From the NCBI RefSeq assembly GCF_001949145.1, contig NW_019091797.1, positions 851 through 23,157 of the forward strand: a stretch of DNA of 22,307 nucleotides, written 5' to 3'. The translations under genes and the position numbers were made by a program. Source of the stretch: Acanthaster planci. Its lineage: Eukaryota; Echinodermata; Asteroidea; Valvatida; Acanthasteridae. Positions 1 through 8,998 of the stretch are shown here, piece after piece; position 1 is the stretch's first letter, and each line of letters begins with the position of its first letter. A model generated the notes under the pieces. That model was given only the letters and a program-made list of their open reading frames with translations, did no database searches and had not been told where the DNA came from.

Positions 1-1
1 A

Positions 2-381
2 AACGCCTTGGCATTCACGGGTTCAAATTTTTTATTTGGTTGTCTAGCTAAAAGTAAAGTCGACGAAGAACGAAAGCGTCACTACCTTGCGTTAGAGCAA
101 CTGGCGCAAGCGAAGGAATCCAGGGAGCAAAACCGTGTACACATGCTAGACTTTCTGAACGAACGAATGCAACAACAACGCCCGAGTCAGCATACGTTTG
201 TAAACGTGGACGAAGTGTTACGAGCTTACAGAGAATTGACCGGTAAAAATATAATGCCGTTACTACCAGAGCCTAAATTGTCTGATTTCTACGAGCCTTC
301 CGAGGATCAAAAAATTCGTGAGTTTGTGTGGATTTAGGTGGGACGGCCTTAGCCGGTTTCTTAGCTTATCGATTTGCTTAA
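2..381 (+). pseudogene. Small coiled-coil ORF with C-terminal hydrophobic segment, frameshifted, of the Polinton-like element
   Basis: The reading frame is open from the window edge, so the true start may lie to the left. The first 109 codons, to the TAG at 335-337, encode a charged, probably alpha-helical stretch rich in Lys, Glu, Gln and Arg (about residues 15-60), then a Pro-containing segment ending in REFVWI. Directly after the stop, a one-base shift opens a short hydrophobic run (GGTALAGFLAYRFA) ending in TAA at 379-381, which looks like a membrane-spanning tail cut off by a single indel near 335. The integrase start follows 13 bases later on the same strand, which suggests both belonged to one element. 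I do not recognise the family. A small membrane-associated structural or accessory protein is possible, but that is inference. Confidence 0.5.
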
Positions 382-394
382 CTTTATTTTGAAA

Positions 395-1290
395 ATGGAA
401 CAAGAATTTTCAAAGTTGTTTTACAGCCCGCAAGGCTACTGGCGAGGAGAAAGCACCGTAGATCGTCCACTCGAAAAGACCGGTACGGACAAATCAGTTA
501 TTAGGAACTGGTTAAAAAAGCAGGCTATTTGGCAAATATATTTACCGCACATGCGTACGTACCGAGACCTACAATGTAGCAAACCGAGTTTGTCAAACCA
601 AACGAAGCGCATCAAATGGATATATTATATTTACCCTGGTATCGTGTTATAAGAAAAACGTTTAACTACGCTTTGACCATAGTAGACGTCGGCTCGCATT
701 ATAAAGAAGCCGAGCCGTTGACCAGTAAATCCACCGAGCCAGTGAGCGTAGCTAGCAAACAAATTTATAAAAGGTTGCCCTTGACCTGGCCTAAAATTAT
801 AATGGTAGACTCGGGATCTGAATTTAAAGGCGAGTTTAAAAAGGTAATGGTTAAACATGGGGTAGACATTCAAGTGGGCGAGCCGGATGTTCACAGGTCA
901 CAGGGGATCGTGGAAAGGTTTAACCGTATTCAGCAGAAAGGTTATTTGGTCATCAGTACGCTCAGGAAATGTTAAACGTAGGAGTTCGTAACGTGGAATG
1001 GGTAGAACGTTTGCCTCAAGTCGTAAAATCGTTAAACGAGGAAAAATTAGACCGAGTGAAATAAACACCTAGTGCACCTGTTAAAAGTCGGTCACGTGAA
1101 TTTCCGTAGACGTTTATTAAGTGGAGAAGCGCACCAGTCAATCTAAACGAGTCCGGGGTAAAAAGGTAAAAAACGGGTCCCACTTGATATTATTTATTAA
1201 ACGGGACAAATAGGAGTTTCGTAAAAGAGGAACTGCAAGTCGTACCCGAGGATACCGAATTACCCCGAGTCTTAACTGTGCAAAAACCGA
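395..1290 (+). pseudogene. INT: Polinton/Maverick-type rve integrase, degraded
   Basis: This encodes a DDE integrase of the retroviral superfamily, which in Polintons inserts the linear element DNA into host chromosomes. The chosen start is the ATG at 395. The N-terminal part has the FYSPQGYWRGE and WLKKQAIWQIYLP segments typical of Polinton integrases. The catalytic core shows Asp in HQMDILYLP, Asp in MVDSGSEF and Glu in GIVERFNR, with 34 residues between the last two. Conserved YALTIVDV and HYKEAEPLTSK blocks lie between. Breaks: a frame change near 548-556, an in-frame TAG at 577-579, another frame change near 930-940 (just after ERFNR), TAA at 1062-1064 and TAG at 1107-1109. The tail is recognisable as FVKEELQVVPEDTELP at about 1218-1265. 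The 3' end converges on, and probably overlaps by a few bases, the 3' end of the polymerase gene. End position approximate. Confidence 0.85.
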
Positions 1291-4200
1291 ATTGTGGGAT
1301 CTTTTCTTTCCCTCGATTTACAATGCCCGTAAACCAACGTATCAATCCCATTTGCTAATATATAGCGCAATGTGTCTAACGGCGAAAGGCTCAATTTATT
1401 TTGCGACATCGTAAAGACCTGATGTTTGTTAGACCTAAATACCTGTTGTTTATTAAAATACTGCACCCGTTCAAATAAACAACTTTTATACATCTCGTGA
1501 GTGAGGTTCTTTTGGGTCACTACTTTTGTTACCCATTTCGCCTTCTTTAAATTTTGCTCGGTAGTTAAGATCGAGTACATCTTTGGACGTGTACAAACGA
1601 CCTCTGAAATTGTTTGACCACCAAATTCGTCTTTCATTTTGCCTATTACCTTTTTATTTTTGATGCTGTAAAGTTGATGACCCGGTGGGTAATTGCTGAA
1701 GTCAAACAATTTACGATTTTTACTCAGATACCCGTTTAAATCGTCGGTTTGAATCTGAACGAGTAAACTATCCGTATCCGTATAAAGTAAATTTACTTTA
1801 TCACCAAAATTTGATTTTAGTTCGTTGTATAGGTCGAGCAGGCTTACTCCGCAATAGATCGGCTTATTTAGCTTGGTCTTCACACGATACATTTCCACAA
1901 ATGAGAGATCACACTCTTTAAACAAAGTGGTTGATTTTTAATTCGGTTTAAAAGTTAATTTTTTATACTTATCTGCGTCCTGTAAGTCCCTCAATAAATG
2001 ACCGTCCATACGATAACACAGGTTTTCCATAGTCTTGCCAAAAACATAATTATTCATCAATTTGAAGAAATCCTTCTCGAAATCAGACCTGGCCAATTTG
2101 CGCAATTCCGTGTTTTTGTCAATGTAGCTTTTCGTCCAAGGCCATGACGCGGTGCACCTCTTTTAACTGAAGGCCGAGCTCCAGGTACTTTTGCAACGTG
2201 CGATAATGAACTACGTATTTAGGTTTGGTGCCTAGAGTCGCTACGAGTTTGCCTTCCGAGGTTACTTGCTCTCTGTTGCTAATTAAATTTTGTTGGTAGC
2301 TTGAAAACCATTCATTGGGGACTACTAAGTTTTCGGGCGCAAGTGGGAAATCATTGTGTTTGTCGTGTAAGTCTTGCGGATAGTCTAAAGTCACTTCAAA
2401 CATGTAATCACTTGTGTCATTTGGTGGAATTTTATGAATAAACTCGGGAGTAAACTTTTCTAAGTTTTTTAGCCACCGAGACTCACCCACGGGTAACGAT
2501 TGACTCATGGCCCAGCCGTACAAATTGTTGGCGTCCAGGTGTATGATGAGCAACTCCGGTTGATTTGGGTCGCAGTCAGGTAAACTCGTATCGTTCGCCT
2601 TTGCATATCACTTTGCACCAACACTCGAGATACCACTTCTTTTTGCCCTTTCAAAGAAGAAGCGCTTGTCTATGTCTGTCCGTAGTTCCAGTTTAAAACC
2701 CGTGTGCTTCAAAAGAGCGTCCCACGACAGGCCCGGTGACGTGTAATAGTTAGCTGGGCCAAGGCCGTAGTTCTGTTTACAGACGTTACGGAAGTTCTGA
2801 AATACACCCGTGAACAGTTTTTAACCAACCGATCTAGCGAAGCCGCCATAAAATGAAAGGAGTCCAAGAACCTGATTTGACCAAAGGAAAGGGAAATGTA
2901 GTTCTCAGTATTTTTAGCGATTAATTTTGTTTCTTTCCCGTTAAAATCGTGAGCGCCCTGCATGATTAAGTGCGCGTCATATTTCTCCAAATTGTGTAAA
3001 ATAACCGGAATGGGTGTTTGATTCGGAACGACTCTTAACTTGAGATTACAACTGGCGTGCACGGGGCCTCGGTACTTCCCCTTCACGTGACAGTGATCTC
3101 TGACCTTTCTAAATTTGTTGATGGGCTTTGTACACGTCATGCATTTCAAGTCTCTGAACCCAGCTTCGTTTGCAGAACTGCAAGCAGCTTTTTCATCGTT
3201 TGTTTTTGGTTCATTTGGAATTGGACACTGACACTGAGATTTGTTTGTCTTGACGATAAGCTTTTCACAGACCCAACAGCGATTACAATTTTTGTAGATT
3301 CGTCAGAAAGCTACTGCACAAATTTAACTGCCGCGTCTTGGCCTCTATAAATCTCGCGTGAAGTGCAAATCAAATCGCATCTAACGACCGCGTATGAGTA
3401 CCTGCAAGGCTTATGGATTTGTGTTTTGGCCGTGTTTGTATCTGTTGGCGGTAATTTTTCTAAAACCGACTCAAAATCAGCGTAAATGACAAAAGGTGCG
3501 TCTTGCTTATTTCCAACTTGAGAATATTTTCGCCTTTGGCGGGTAATTCGACCTTAGACGCCGCTGCGTCAATTCTTTGACAGTCCTCTTGATGTCGAGC
3601 GAGTCTCTCTTTCTTTTGAAAATGTGACAGGCATTTGAAGCACCGAAATAATTTACTGGTATGTTTTGTAGCACCGCGCATCAATCTAGAGAAGTGTTTA
3701 ATCCAACAATAATGGCTCTTTTCGTCTTCGGTAAAATAGAGTAAATTAATGGGTTCTTCTGCTCGCTTACTTTTGTAAAGCACGAAAATGCCTTCTTTCC
3801 CGGTATACCCAAATACATTGATAGCCAAATTATTTTGTGATTCAATACGTGGGATCTGAGATATGGGTGTTTGAAAGTCAACATTTTCTTTTGTTTAAGT
3901 CGTGGTGCGATCCTGGTGTATTTTATAATTCGGATTAATTTCTAATTGACGTTTGACATTGTTTGAGTGCAATTTCAAAGCAGATTGCAACGACCAACGG
4001 ATGCATTCTTGGTCATTTTTATTTTGGACGTTAATTATTGCCGTTTTAACCGCCAAATATTTTGGGAGTGGAATATAAGTCGCGCTAACCAGGTTGTATT
4101 TAACCACAATGATGTAAAAAGCTTTTACTTTATCAAACACCCAGCCAGAACCACGTTGCTCGCAAGCTTCCACGTCTTCTTTTTGTTGTTCAATTTGATG

Positions 4201-4443
4201 ACAAAACGCTTCTTTAATTCCTTTTTTAGAAAAGACCGCGTTATTTTGGGTAGTAAACGTGAAAACGCCGGTTTCAGTCTCAGCCCCCGGCTTTTCCATT
4301 TTAAATTGAATCTTGATGGCCGTTTGTAATTTTAACGACCCAATTTCCTTAAACTCGGCAAGTGCTTTGTCTTCGATGTCCTTTCTGTAAAACTCCAAAA
4401 AGTAAATTAAGTCGTCTCGTAAAACTTCGGTATCAACTTCCAA
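1272..4443 (-). pseudogene. PolB: Protein-primed family B DNA polymerase of a Polinton/Maverick or adintovirus-like element, degraded
   Basis: This matches the 'DNA polymerase type B, organellar and viral' family that replicates Polintons and adintoviruses. Reading leftward on the minus strand: an N-terminal segment with GSGWVFDKVKAF and YIPLPKYLA (about 4150-4040); NVFGYTGKEGIFVLY and a Cys/His finger FRCFKCLSHF (about 3830-3590); exonuclease motif I in VIYADFESVLEKL (about 3490); a Cys/His-rich insert containing KVRDHCHVKGKYRG (about 3100); HNLEKYDAHLI (exonuclease II-like) and RFLDSFHFMAASL; motif A DANNLYGWAMSQ (about 2535); motif B FKLMNNYVFGKTMEN (about 2050); motif C YTDTDSL (about 1785); and C-terminus ILANGIDTLVYGH. 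Breaks: in-frame TAA 3895-3897, TAG 3311-3313, TGA 2608-2610, TAA 1938-1940; frame changes near 3515, 3295, 2820 and 2135. About nine residues just before motif C appear missing relative to the family. It is non-functional despite complete motif coverage. Confidence 0.9.
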
Positions 4444-4934
4444 TTTCTGTAATTGTCTCTAAAGCGCCTAATTCTACGGATGTCCACTTTCGTAATCACC
4501 TGTGGATCAATATACGCTTTAATCGCGGTGATCAAATCCTTTCGTAATATTTTTCCTTTTGCGTCAGTAGCCGTAAATTCAATGTCGTTATTTTGGGCTA
4601 CTTTTAAAAGCTGGCTAAACGACTGACGAGTTAGATTTTTAAATTGTCGTTGACTCTCTTGAATCGCTTTTACGAGTTCTGATTTTTTATGTTTTTTACG
4701 CTTTGGTGTCGGTAACGAGATATCATATCGTTTTACAAAATCTGCCAGGAATGATTTTCTTAATTGTCTAAAGCCTGATAAAACAAGTTGGCGTCTTGGT
4801 TTGGTTTTTTTATTCATTCCTATTTTATATACAGGTTTGTTATACAGTCTAATTTTTCCCTGAAGACCCAGACCAAAAGCGTAACCACAGAAGTAGGGAA
4901 CGGTATTTAATAGACACGCCCCACCTTCAATCAT
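4407..4934 (-). CDS. Basic ORF with two SAP-like helical segments, upstream of and overlapping the polymerase
   Basis: An open frame of 175 codons. ATG codons are available at 4934 (MIEGG) and at codon 40 (4817, MNKKTKPRRQ). The second is the more conservative start, because the first 39 codons overlap a 44-bp sequence repeated in inverted orientation at 5128-5171. Residues about 56-93 (LRKSFLADFVKRYD..., then a KRKKHKK run and SELVKAI) and about 105-142 look like two short helix-extended-helix DNA-binding units of SAP type. The run of Lys and Arg between them suggests nucleic-acid binding. The frame runs past the polymerase start zone: residues after about 155 overlap the open frame beginning at 4443 in another phase. 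It could therefore be either an independent protein or the original N-terminus of the polymerase severed by a frameshift near 4445-4475. The SAP assignment is from pattern only. Confidence 0.45.
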   Translation of the reverse strand: MIEGGACLLNTVPYFCGYAFGLGLQGKIRLYNKPVYKIGMNKKTKPRRQLVLSGFRQLRKSFLADFVKRYDISLPTPKRKKHKKSELVKAIQESQRQFKNLTRQSFSQLLKVAQNNDIEFTATDAKGKILRKDLITAIKAYIDPQVITKVDIRRIRRFRDNYRNWKLIPKFYETT

Positions 4935-4936
4935 CG
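4893..4936 (-). repeat. Left arm of a 44-bp inverted repeat
   Basis: Read on the minus strand from 4936, this segment (beginning CGATGATTGAAGGTGGGG and ending GTTCCCTACT) matches plus-strand 5128-5171 at 40 of 44 positions by hand count. The arms are separated by 191 bases. Both arms carry an ATG at the same place, but three of the four differences change the encoded residue, so the conservation may be of DNA rather than protein. Confidence 0.85.
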
Positions 4937-5037
4937 GCCCTTTTCGCGGCCCTTAAGTCACGGCAAAATTGGAACGTAGGTTTTATAAGGGCAAGATTGT
5001 TTTAGTTGGTTTTCGGATAGCCAGAGAGGATGGCCAA

Positions 5038-5055
5038 TTTTAAAAATTTTTAAAA
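5038..5055. repeat. 18-bp perfect AT palindrome
   Basis: TTTTAAAAATTTTTAAAA is identical to its own reverse complement. It lies within 15 bases of the midpoint (5032) of the 44-bp inverted-repeat arms on either side. It may mark an extrudable or origin-like site of the element, or may be a chance feature of AT-rich DNA. Confidence 0.5.
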
Positions 5056-5127
5056 GTGGGTCGCAGGGGTCTGGAGTGTTTCGATTCTGCTGTGGTTTAG
5101 TTTTGGTATTTTTTGTAAAGTGGGGGA

Positions 5128-5171
5128 CGATGATTGAAGGTGGGGTGGGTCTAGTAAATACTGTTCCCTAC
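5128..5171 (+). repeat. Right arm of the 44-bp inverted repeat
   Basis: This is the plus-strand copy of the segment at 4893-4936. It opens a frame (MIEGGVGLVNTVPY...) that continues only to a stop near 5285 with no recognisable domain, so it is annotated as a repeat and not as a gene. Sequence to its right shows nothing of the Polinton-like element, so the element's recognisable part ends about here. Confidence 0.8.
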
Positions 5172-6134
5172 TACTACGCATGTGCAACCAGCATTCGGTT
5201 GGCTCGGTTCTCACGAACAAGTCCCGCGTGCAGAAGGAACGGCTCGCACGTGCGTGTGTGCAAGGCTGAGCAGCGCTGCGTATAAAGTCGGCGAAGAAGT
5301 GCCATGAGGACTAATGAACTTACGAGCGCTGTGAAAGATTTAGTGCCGTGTAATTCTTTTGACGTATATGTGATAGAGACACCCAAGTGATTTCCGAAAT
5401 AAATGAGATAATTTTGAGAAGCTGTTTCCTCAGATACTTTTCTTCATGGTCCGTCATTCATTCATGCGTGACCTTGCCCATTTTTATTAAATTGGCTGTT
5501 CTTCTTTCTTTTGTGGCGAAAACTTCCTGGTGACCCTGGACTGCCTCAGCTCAACCCCTCCCCGACCCTTTGACCCCGCATAATTAGGAAAGTTGTTTTG
5601 CACTTTGAATTTCTCCCCCTCTCCCTCGCTCGTCCCCGCCCTTCTCCCATCGGCTGACTGTGACTGATACTATAGACAGCAGGCAAGACAGTCGGGAAAT
5701 ATATGGTGAGTATGTACGCCAGGTTCTCATCATTCTCTGAGTAAACGGACCCCCTGACACGTTCATACATCATACATTCTGGGTTCTAGAGAATGGGTCA
5801 CTCCAACAACCTGTATGAAATTAAATCTGAAAGTGACTTCTTACCCGCATGATGAATGTAGTAAAAATATTTAGTGTTTCCCTGGAAAACCAGTGTGTGC
5901 ATGAAAACAAAATAAAATTAATCCTAAAACTTGATAGCCTTACTAAAGGTGACATAGTGCATAAAAACTTGTAGCCGTAACTGTGACGTCAGGCCCCTTG
6001 GGCGAAGGCACCCTCTTCTTTGAGGCGTGACAGTCAGACGGAACGTACCGGACAGTCCCTGAGCGGCCAGGGACGAGTCCGTTGGAAGTATACCGTCCCC
6101 CAATAAAGTGTGATGATCTGATTGGCCGAAGCTT
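5172..6134. other. Non-coding stretch between the viral-like relic and the first MITE-like element
   Basis: No open frame here looks like a protein. 5172-5290 is relatively GC- and CpG-rich. 5600-5650 is pyrimidine-rich on the plus strand. The rest is ordinary AT-rich DNA. A terminal inverted repeat or target-site duplication that would close the Polinton-like element was not found. Confidence 0.6.
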
Positions 6135-6570
6135 AGGCTGAGTTCGGGCGGCTTGTTCCTGTTTGTTCACGAACAGCTCGATTTGTTGTTCGTGGGTCGG
6201 CCGCTCGAACGCCGGGAAAAAACAAACATGCAACAACATTCAACATGGCGGCGTCCATGTATGTTATTCGAGAGTTAAGGTTTGGATGGGTTGAATTCTT
6301 TTCTATATAAACAGGGACATTCATTTCTGTGTCTGGGAAAATAATTAATGTTAATGTCTACATGGTCTATGGCTTTGGAAGCCACCTCTCTACTTGTGCA
6401 ACTGTTCAAAAATCAAAATCTAACGAGTTTTTCCTTGTGTTCCTGTAAAACCCTGACGAGGGGGTGGTGTGTGGTCCTGTTCCGAGAACAGTGTTCTTGA
6501 GTCGTGTTCCCGCCGTTCGAGCGCGAGAACAAGAAACCCGTGTCAAGAACAGGCCGCCCGAACTCGACCT
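6135..6570. mobile_element. MITE-like non-autonomous DNA transposon, copy A, with terminal inverted repeats
   Basis: The ends are inverted copies: left AGGCTGAGTTCGGGCGGC, and right (reverse complement) AGGTCGAGTTCGGGCGGC. Similarity continues through TGTTC(C/T)TG and resumes at an inner CGCTCGAAC...GGGAA block, giving arms of about 75-90 bases with an indel. The interior is AT-rich and non-coding. GAACA/TGTTC motifs recur near both ends, including AGAACAGTGTTCT near 6486-6498. Such subterminal repeats are common in hAT-like and other cut-and-paste elements. No convincing target-site duplication was seen, so the superfamily is not assigned. A second copy lies at 6986-7402. Confidence 0.75.
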
Positions 6571-6985
6571 TTGTGACTGGACACCCGACTTATATACAAT
6601 AATCAACGTGGCTGGTTTATTCATCAACATCTGAACTTCGCTCAGAGCAGCAAACACCACAATTAATTGTGAGCATCCGGTGCCGGATCAGGGACTTGAG
6701 CAAGTCTACGGGGCTTATGCACAAGGCGGAGCCTATGCGCCGCGCTTGCTTAACACGCAGCTTATTATGTGTATAACGTCTGCCCCTTGTTACTGGGCAG
6801 AGCGCCATCTATAACTTCGCGCCACGCCGAGTGACTAGCGCCATCTGTCATGCTCAATACTAACAAATAAATTCCACTTGTTTCTAATTATTTGTATTTG
6901 AAGGGTTTTTAAGGTAAGTACTTTTCGAGACACATGTATTAGGGGACGTACGTGGACTGCTTTCCGTCTCTAACTTGTTGCTCAT
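6571..6985. other. Spacer between the two MITE-like copies, with palindromes; possible old repeat fragment
   Basis: No gene is supported. Features seen are a short palindrome (ATCCGGTGCCGGAT near 6675), a hairpin-forming pair TCTGCCC/GGGCAGA (6779-6801), and GCGCCATCT present twice about 37 bases apart near 6802 and 6839. These could be part of a decayed LTR or another non-autonomous element, but no TG...CA boundaries or target duplication were established. Confidence 0.4.
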
Positions 6986-7402
6986 ACTCGTTGTTCGTGG
7001 GTCGGCCGCTCGAACGCCGGGAACAAACAACCGGTTATCGCAAGCAACATGCAACATGGCGGCGTCCGTATATACGTTATTCGAGAGTTAAGGTTTGGAT
7101 GGGCTGAATTCTTTTCTATATAAACAGGAACATTCATTTCTGTGTTACGGAAAGAAATTAATGTTAATTTTGAAAAACTTCCCATTGTCTACATGGTCTA
7201 TGGATTTGGGAGCCATCTTTCTACTTTTTGCAGCTGTTCAAGAATCAAAATCTCACGAGTTTTTCCGTGTGTTCCTGTAAAACCCTGACGAGGAGGTGGT
7301 GTGTGATCCTGTTCCGAGAACAGTGTTCTTAAGTCGTGTTCCTGCTGTTCGAGCGCGAGAACAAGAAACCTGTGTCAAGACCAGGCCGCCCGAACTCGAC
7401 CT
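6986..7402. mobile_element. MITE-like element, copy B, left end truncated or degenerate
   Basis: A direct-orientation relative of copy A, from GTTGTTCGTGGGTCGGCCGC through CCGCCCGAACTCGACCTT, roughly 85-90% identical by eye. The outermost left TIR (GAGTTCGGGCGG) is not found before 6990, while the right end is kept. It carries about 20 extra bases (around 7165-7188) absent from copy A. The two copies share the same internal segments, such as GTTCCTGTAAAACCCTGACG. Confidence 0.75.
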
Positions 7403-8144
7403 TGGAGTCGGGTTCGTGTGCACGGAGCCCAAATGTAAATTAGACTCACACTCTTTGTCATTTTGTGTGCGTTTTAGAATTTTATCGTAATCACTTACTT
7501 CTCTGATTATTGATGATAAAATGAATATGAACGCAACACGGTGTATCTTTTAAGTTCAGTACCTTCACACGCTGTATCAGCTCTACCACTCACTATTACT
7601 ATTAACTCTAAGTCTAATTATTGACTCAAGCTCCTGCATCTTTGATCAGTGATTTCATTTCAAAATGAAATTTACATGAGTTTCAAATAACACAATTCAA
7701 GCTGTTGTGTTTAATTAAAATGTAAAAACATTTTATAGTAATTGATATTAGATGTTTGGTATAAATATTACAAACGGTTGCTGCTCTTTTGTTTGATGTT
7801 GCAATACAATGCCGAAGAATTTATAGCATTCAATCTTGAGGTAGTTAATACATTCCAAAAATATTTATGGAGCAGGATAGTTATTTTAGCGAGTTTTGGA
7901 GCGGCAAACTCACACGAGAATAATTTGAAAAAAATCCAGAAAATTGCAGTTCCAAAATCGCGCTTACTTTAATTTACATTTATATTTGATGTTATTATTT
8001 AAAAAGAATTCCTAAAAGTCTGCTTGATGACAATCCTTTTGCATTTAGGGATGATTTGTGGAATATCGTGCCTCCGAGATAAACCTTTTAGAGCTAATTA
8101 TCAAATCTATCAGATTTTAGAACTTGATGAATTAACCTTATATC
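7403..8144. other. AT-rich sequence downstream of the UGT gene
   Basis: No coding sequence or named repeat was recognised. On the minus strand it forms the 3' flank of the UGT gene. ATTAAA, a common variant poly(A) signal, lies at 7968-7973, about 175 bases beyond the UGT stop codon. It is a candidate for the transcript end, but no canonical AATAAA was found there. Confidence 0.5.
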
Positions 8145-8433
8145 TCACTCCTTCTTAAAATGGTCGCCTCTGCCAAAACGACACAGGCTCCGACAACAGA
8201 AATAGCAAACAGACACGTTGATCATGATAACCGAGGCCAGAACCAGACCAATGAAAAGGTAAACATCTAGGAGATTCCTCTGAACGTAATTGAGATCCAT
8301 GACTGCTGGTCGTAAATGGTCGCCGCCAAACCTGGTGACGTGAAGGATCCAGCGAGCCACTTTGTCTGCCGGTCTGTCATCGTTCTGAAGGTCGCGCAGG
8401 ATCTTAGAGACACGCTGTGCATTTTCGCGGAAT
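8145..8433 (-). CDS. UDP-glycosyltransferase, coding exon 5 (C-terminal membrane anchor)
   Basis: The last coding exon of a GT1-family UGT. It begins after a TTTTCAG acceptor (8434-8436) and supplies the third base of a Gly codon split with exon 4. It encodes FRENAQRVSKILRD, then RWILHVTRFGGDHLRPA and a LLDVYLFIGLVLASVIMI hydrophobic stretch. This is the classic UGT order: an amphipathic region, the conserved G-x-H-L-R-P box, and a single C-terminal transmembrane helix. The stop is TGA at 8145-8147. The cytosolic tail ends HFKKE, which resembles but does not meet the canonical KKxx/KxKxx ER-retrieval pattern. The exon is 286 coding bases, close to the final UGT exon of vertebrates. The reading frame is intact. 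Confidence 0.9.
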
Positions 8434-8998
8434 CTGAAAATAAATCAAAATGCTGCATCATTTTCATCGTACAAAATATCCACTTAGTGCGTTGACGAAT
8501 CTGTAAATGGAAAGTTACTGTCAACACATAACATAAGCGCCATTTTGGTACCTATTAGACCCCTGCCCTCTCATAGCTGCCGGAAGTCAGAATGGACGGG
8601 TTTTATGCCGTCACCAAAAATTACAGGATATGTCATTGTGATAAATTTTCTTAGAATCCTGTTTTGCTATGAACTTTTCTTTAATATGCAGAAACTGAAA
8701 TCTTTTTGGAGTTAAGTGAATTGCGTTACAGGGCACTGGTTCTTGCAATCAATTAATTTCAGCCGAATGTGCACAACTTCATTACATTGTCGTGTAAATC
8801 AGGAAACAATGCTCGTTAATTGTGAAGCTCATTAAACTGAGAGAATTAGGGATAGCTTTACACTTCTCATAGTGACGAAAGGGCAGAGCAGCGAATCATC
8901 CCGATGACTATTCATGAACCGTGCATACCAAAGTGTTTTTGTGAACTTCCCCGGCCGGTTTATCACCTGGGAAGGTAGAGTCCTAGCTGTAATCTTAC
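8434..8998 (-). other. UGT intron 4 (phase 2)
   Basis: A 565-base intron with donor CCTGG|GTAAGA at 8998-8993 and acceptor TTTTCAG ending at 8434. Nothing else recognisable was seen inside. Confidence 0.85.

Noticed and set aside
5119-5285. Plus-strand open frame starting MIEGG as a second gene
   Set aside because: Only the first roughly 14 codons match the opposite-strand ORF and the rest has no recognisable character. Treated as an inverted-repeat arm.
5943-7280. Short open frames over the two MITE-like copies
   Set aside because: They occur in corresponding places only because the copies are related. No transposase motif is present.
8145-8160. Dilysine ER-retrieval signal at the UGT C-terminus
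   Set aside because: The tail ends HFKKE, with Lys at -2 and -3 but not at -4 or -5, so the canonical pattern is not met.
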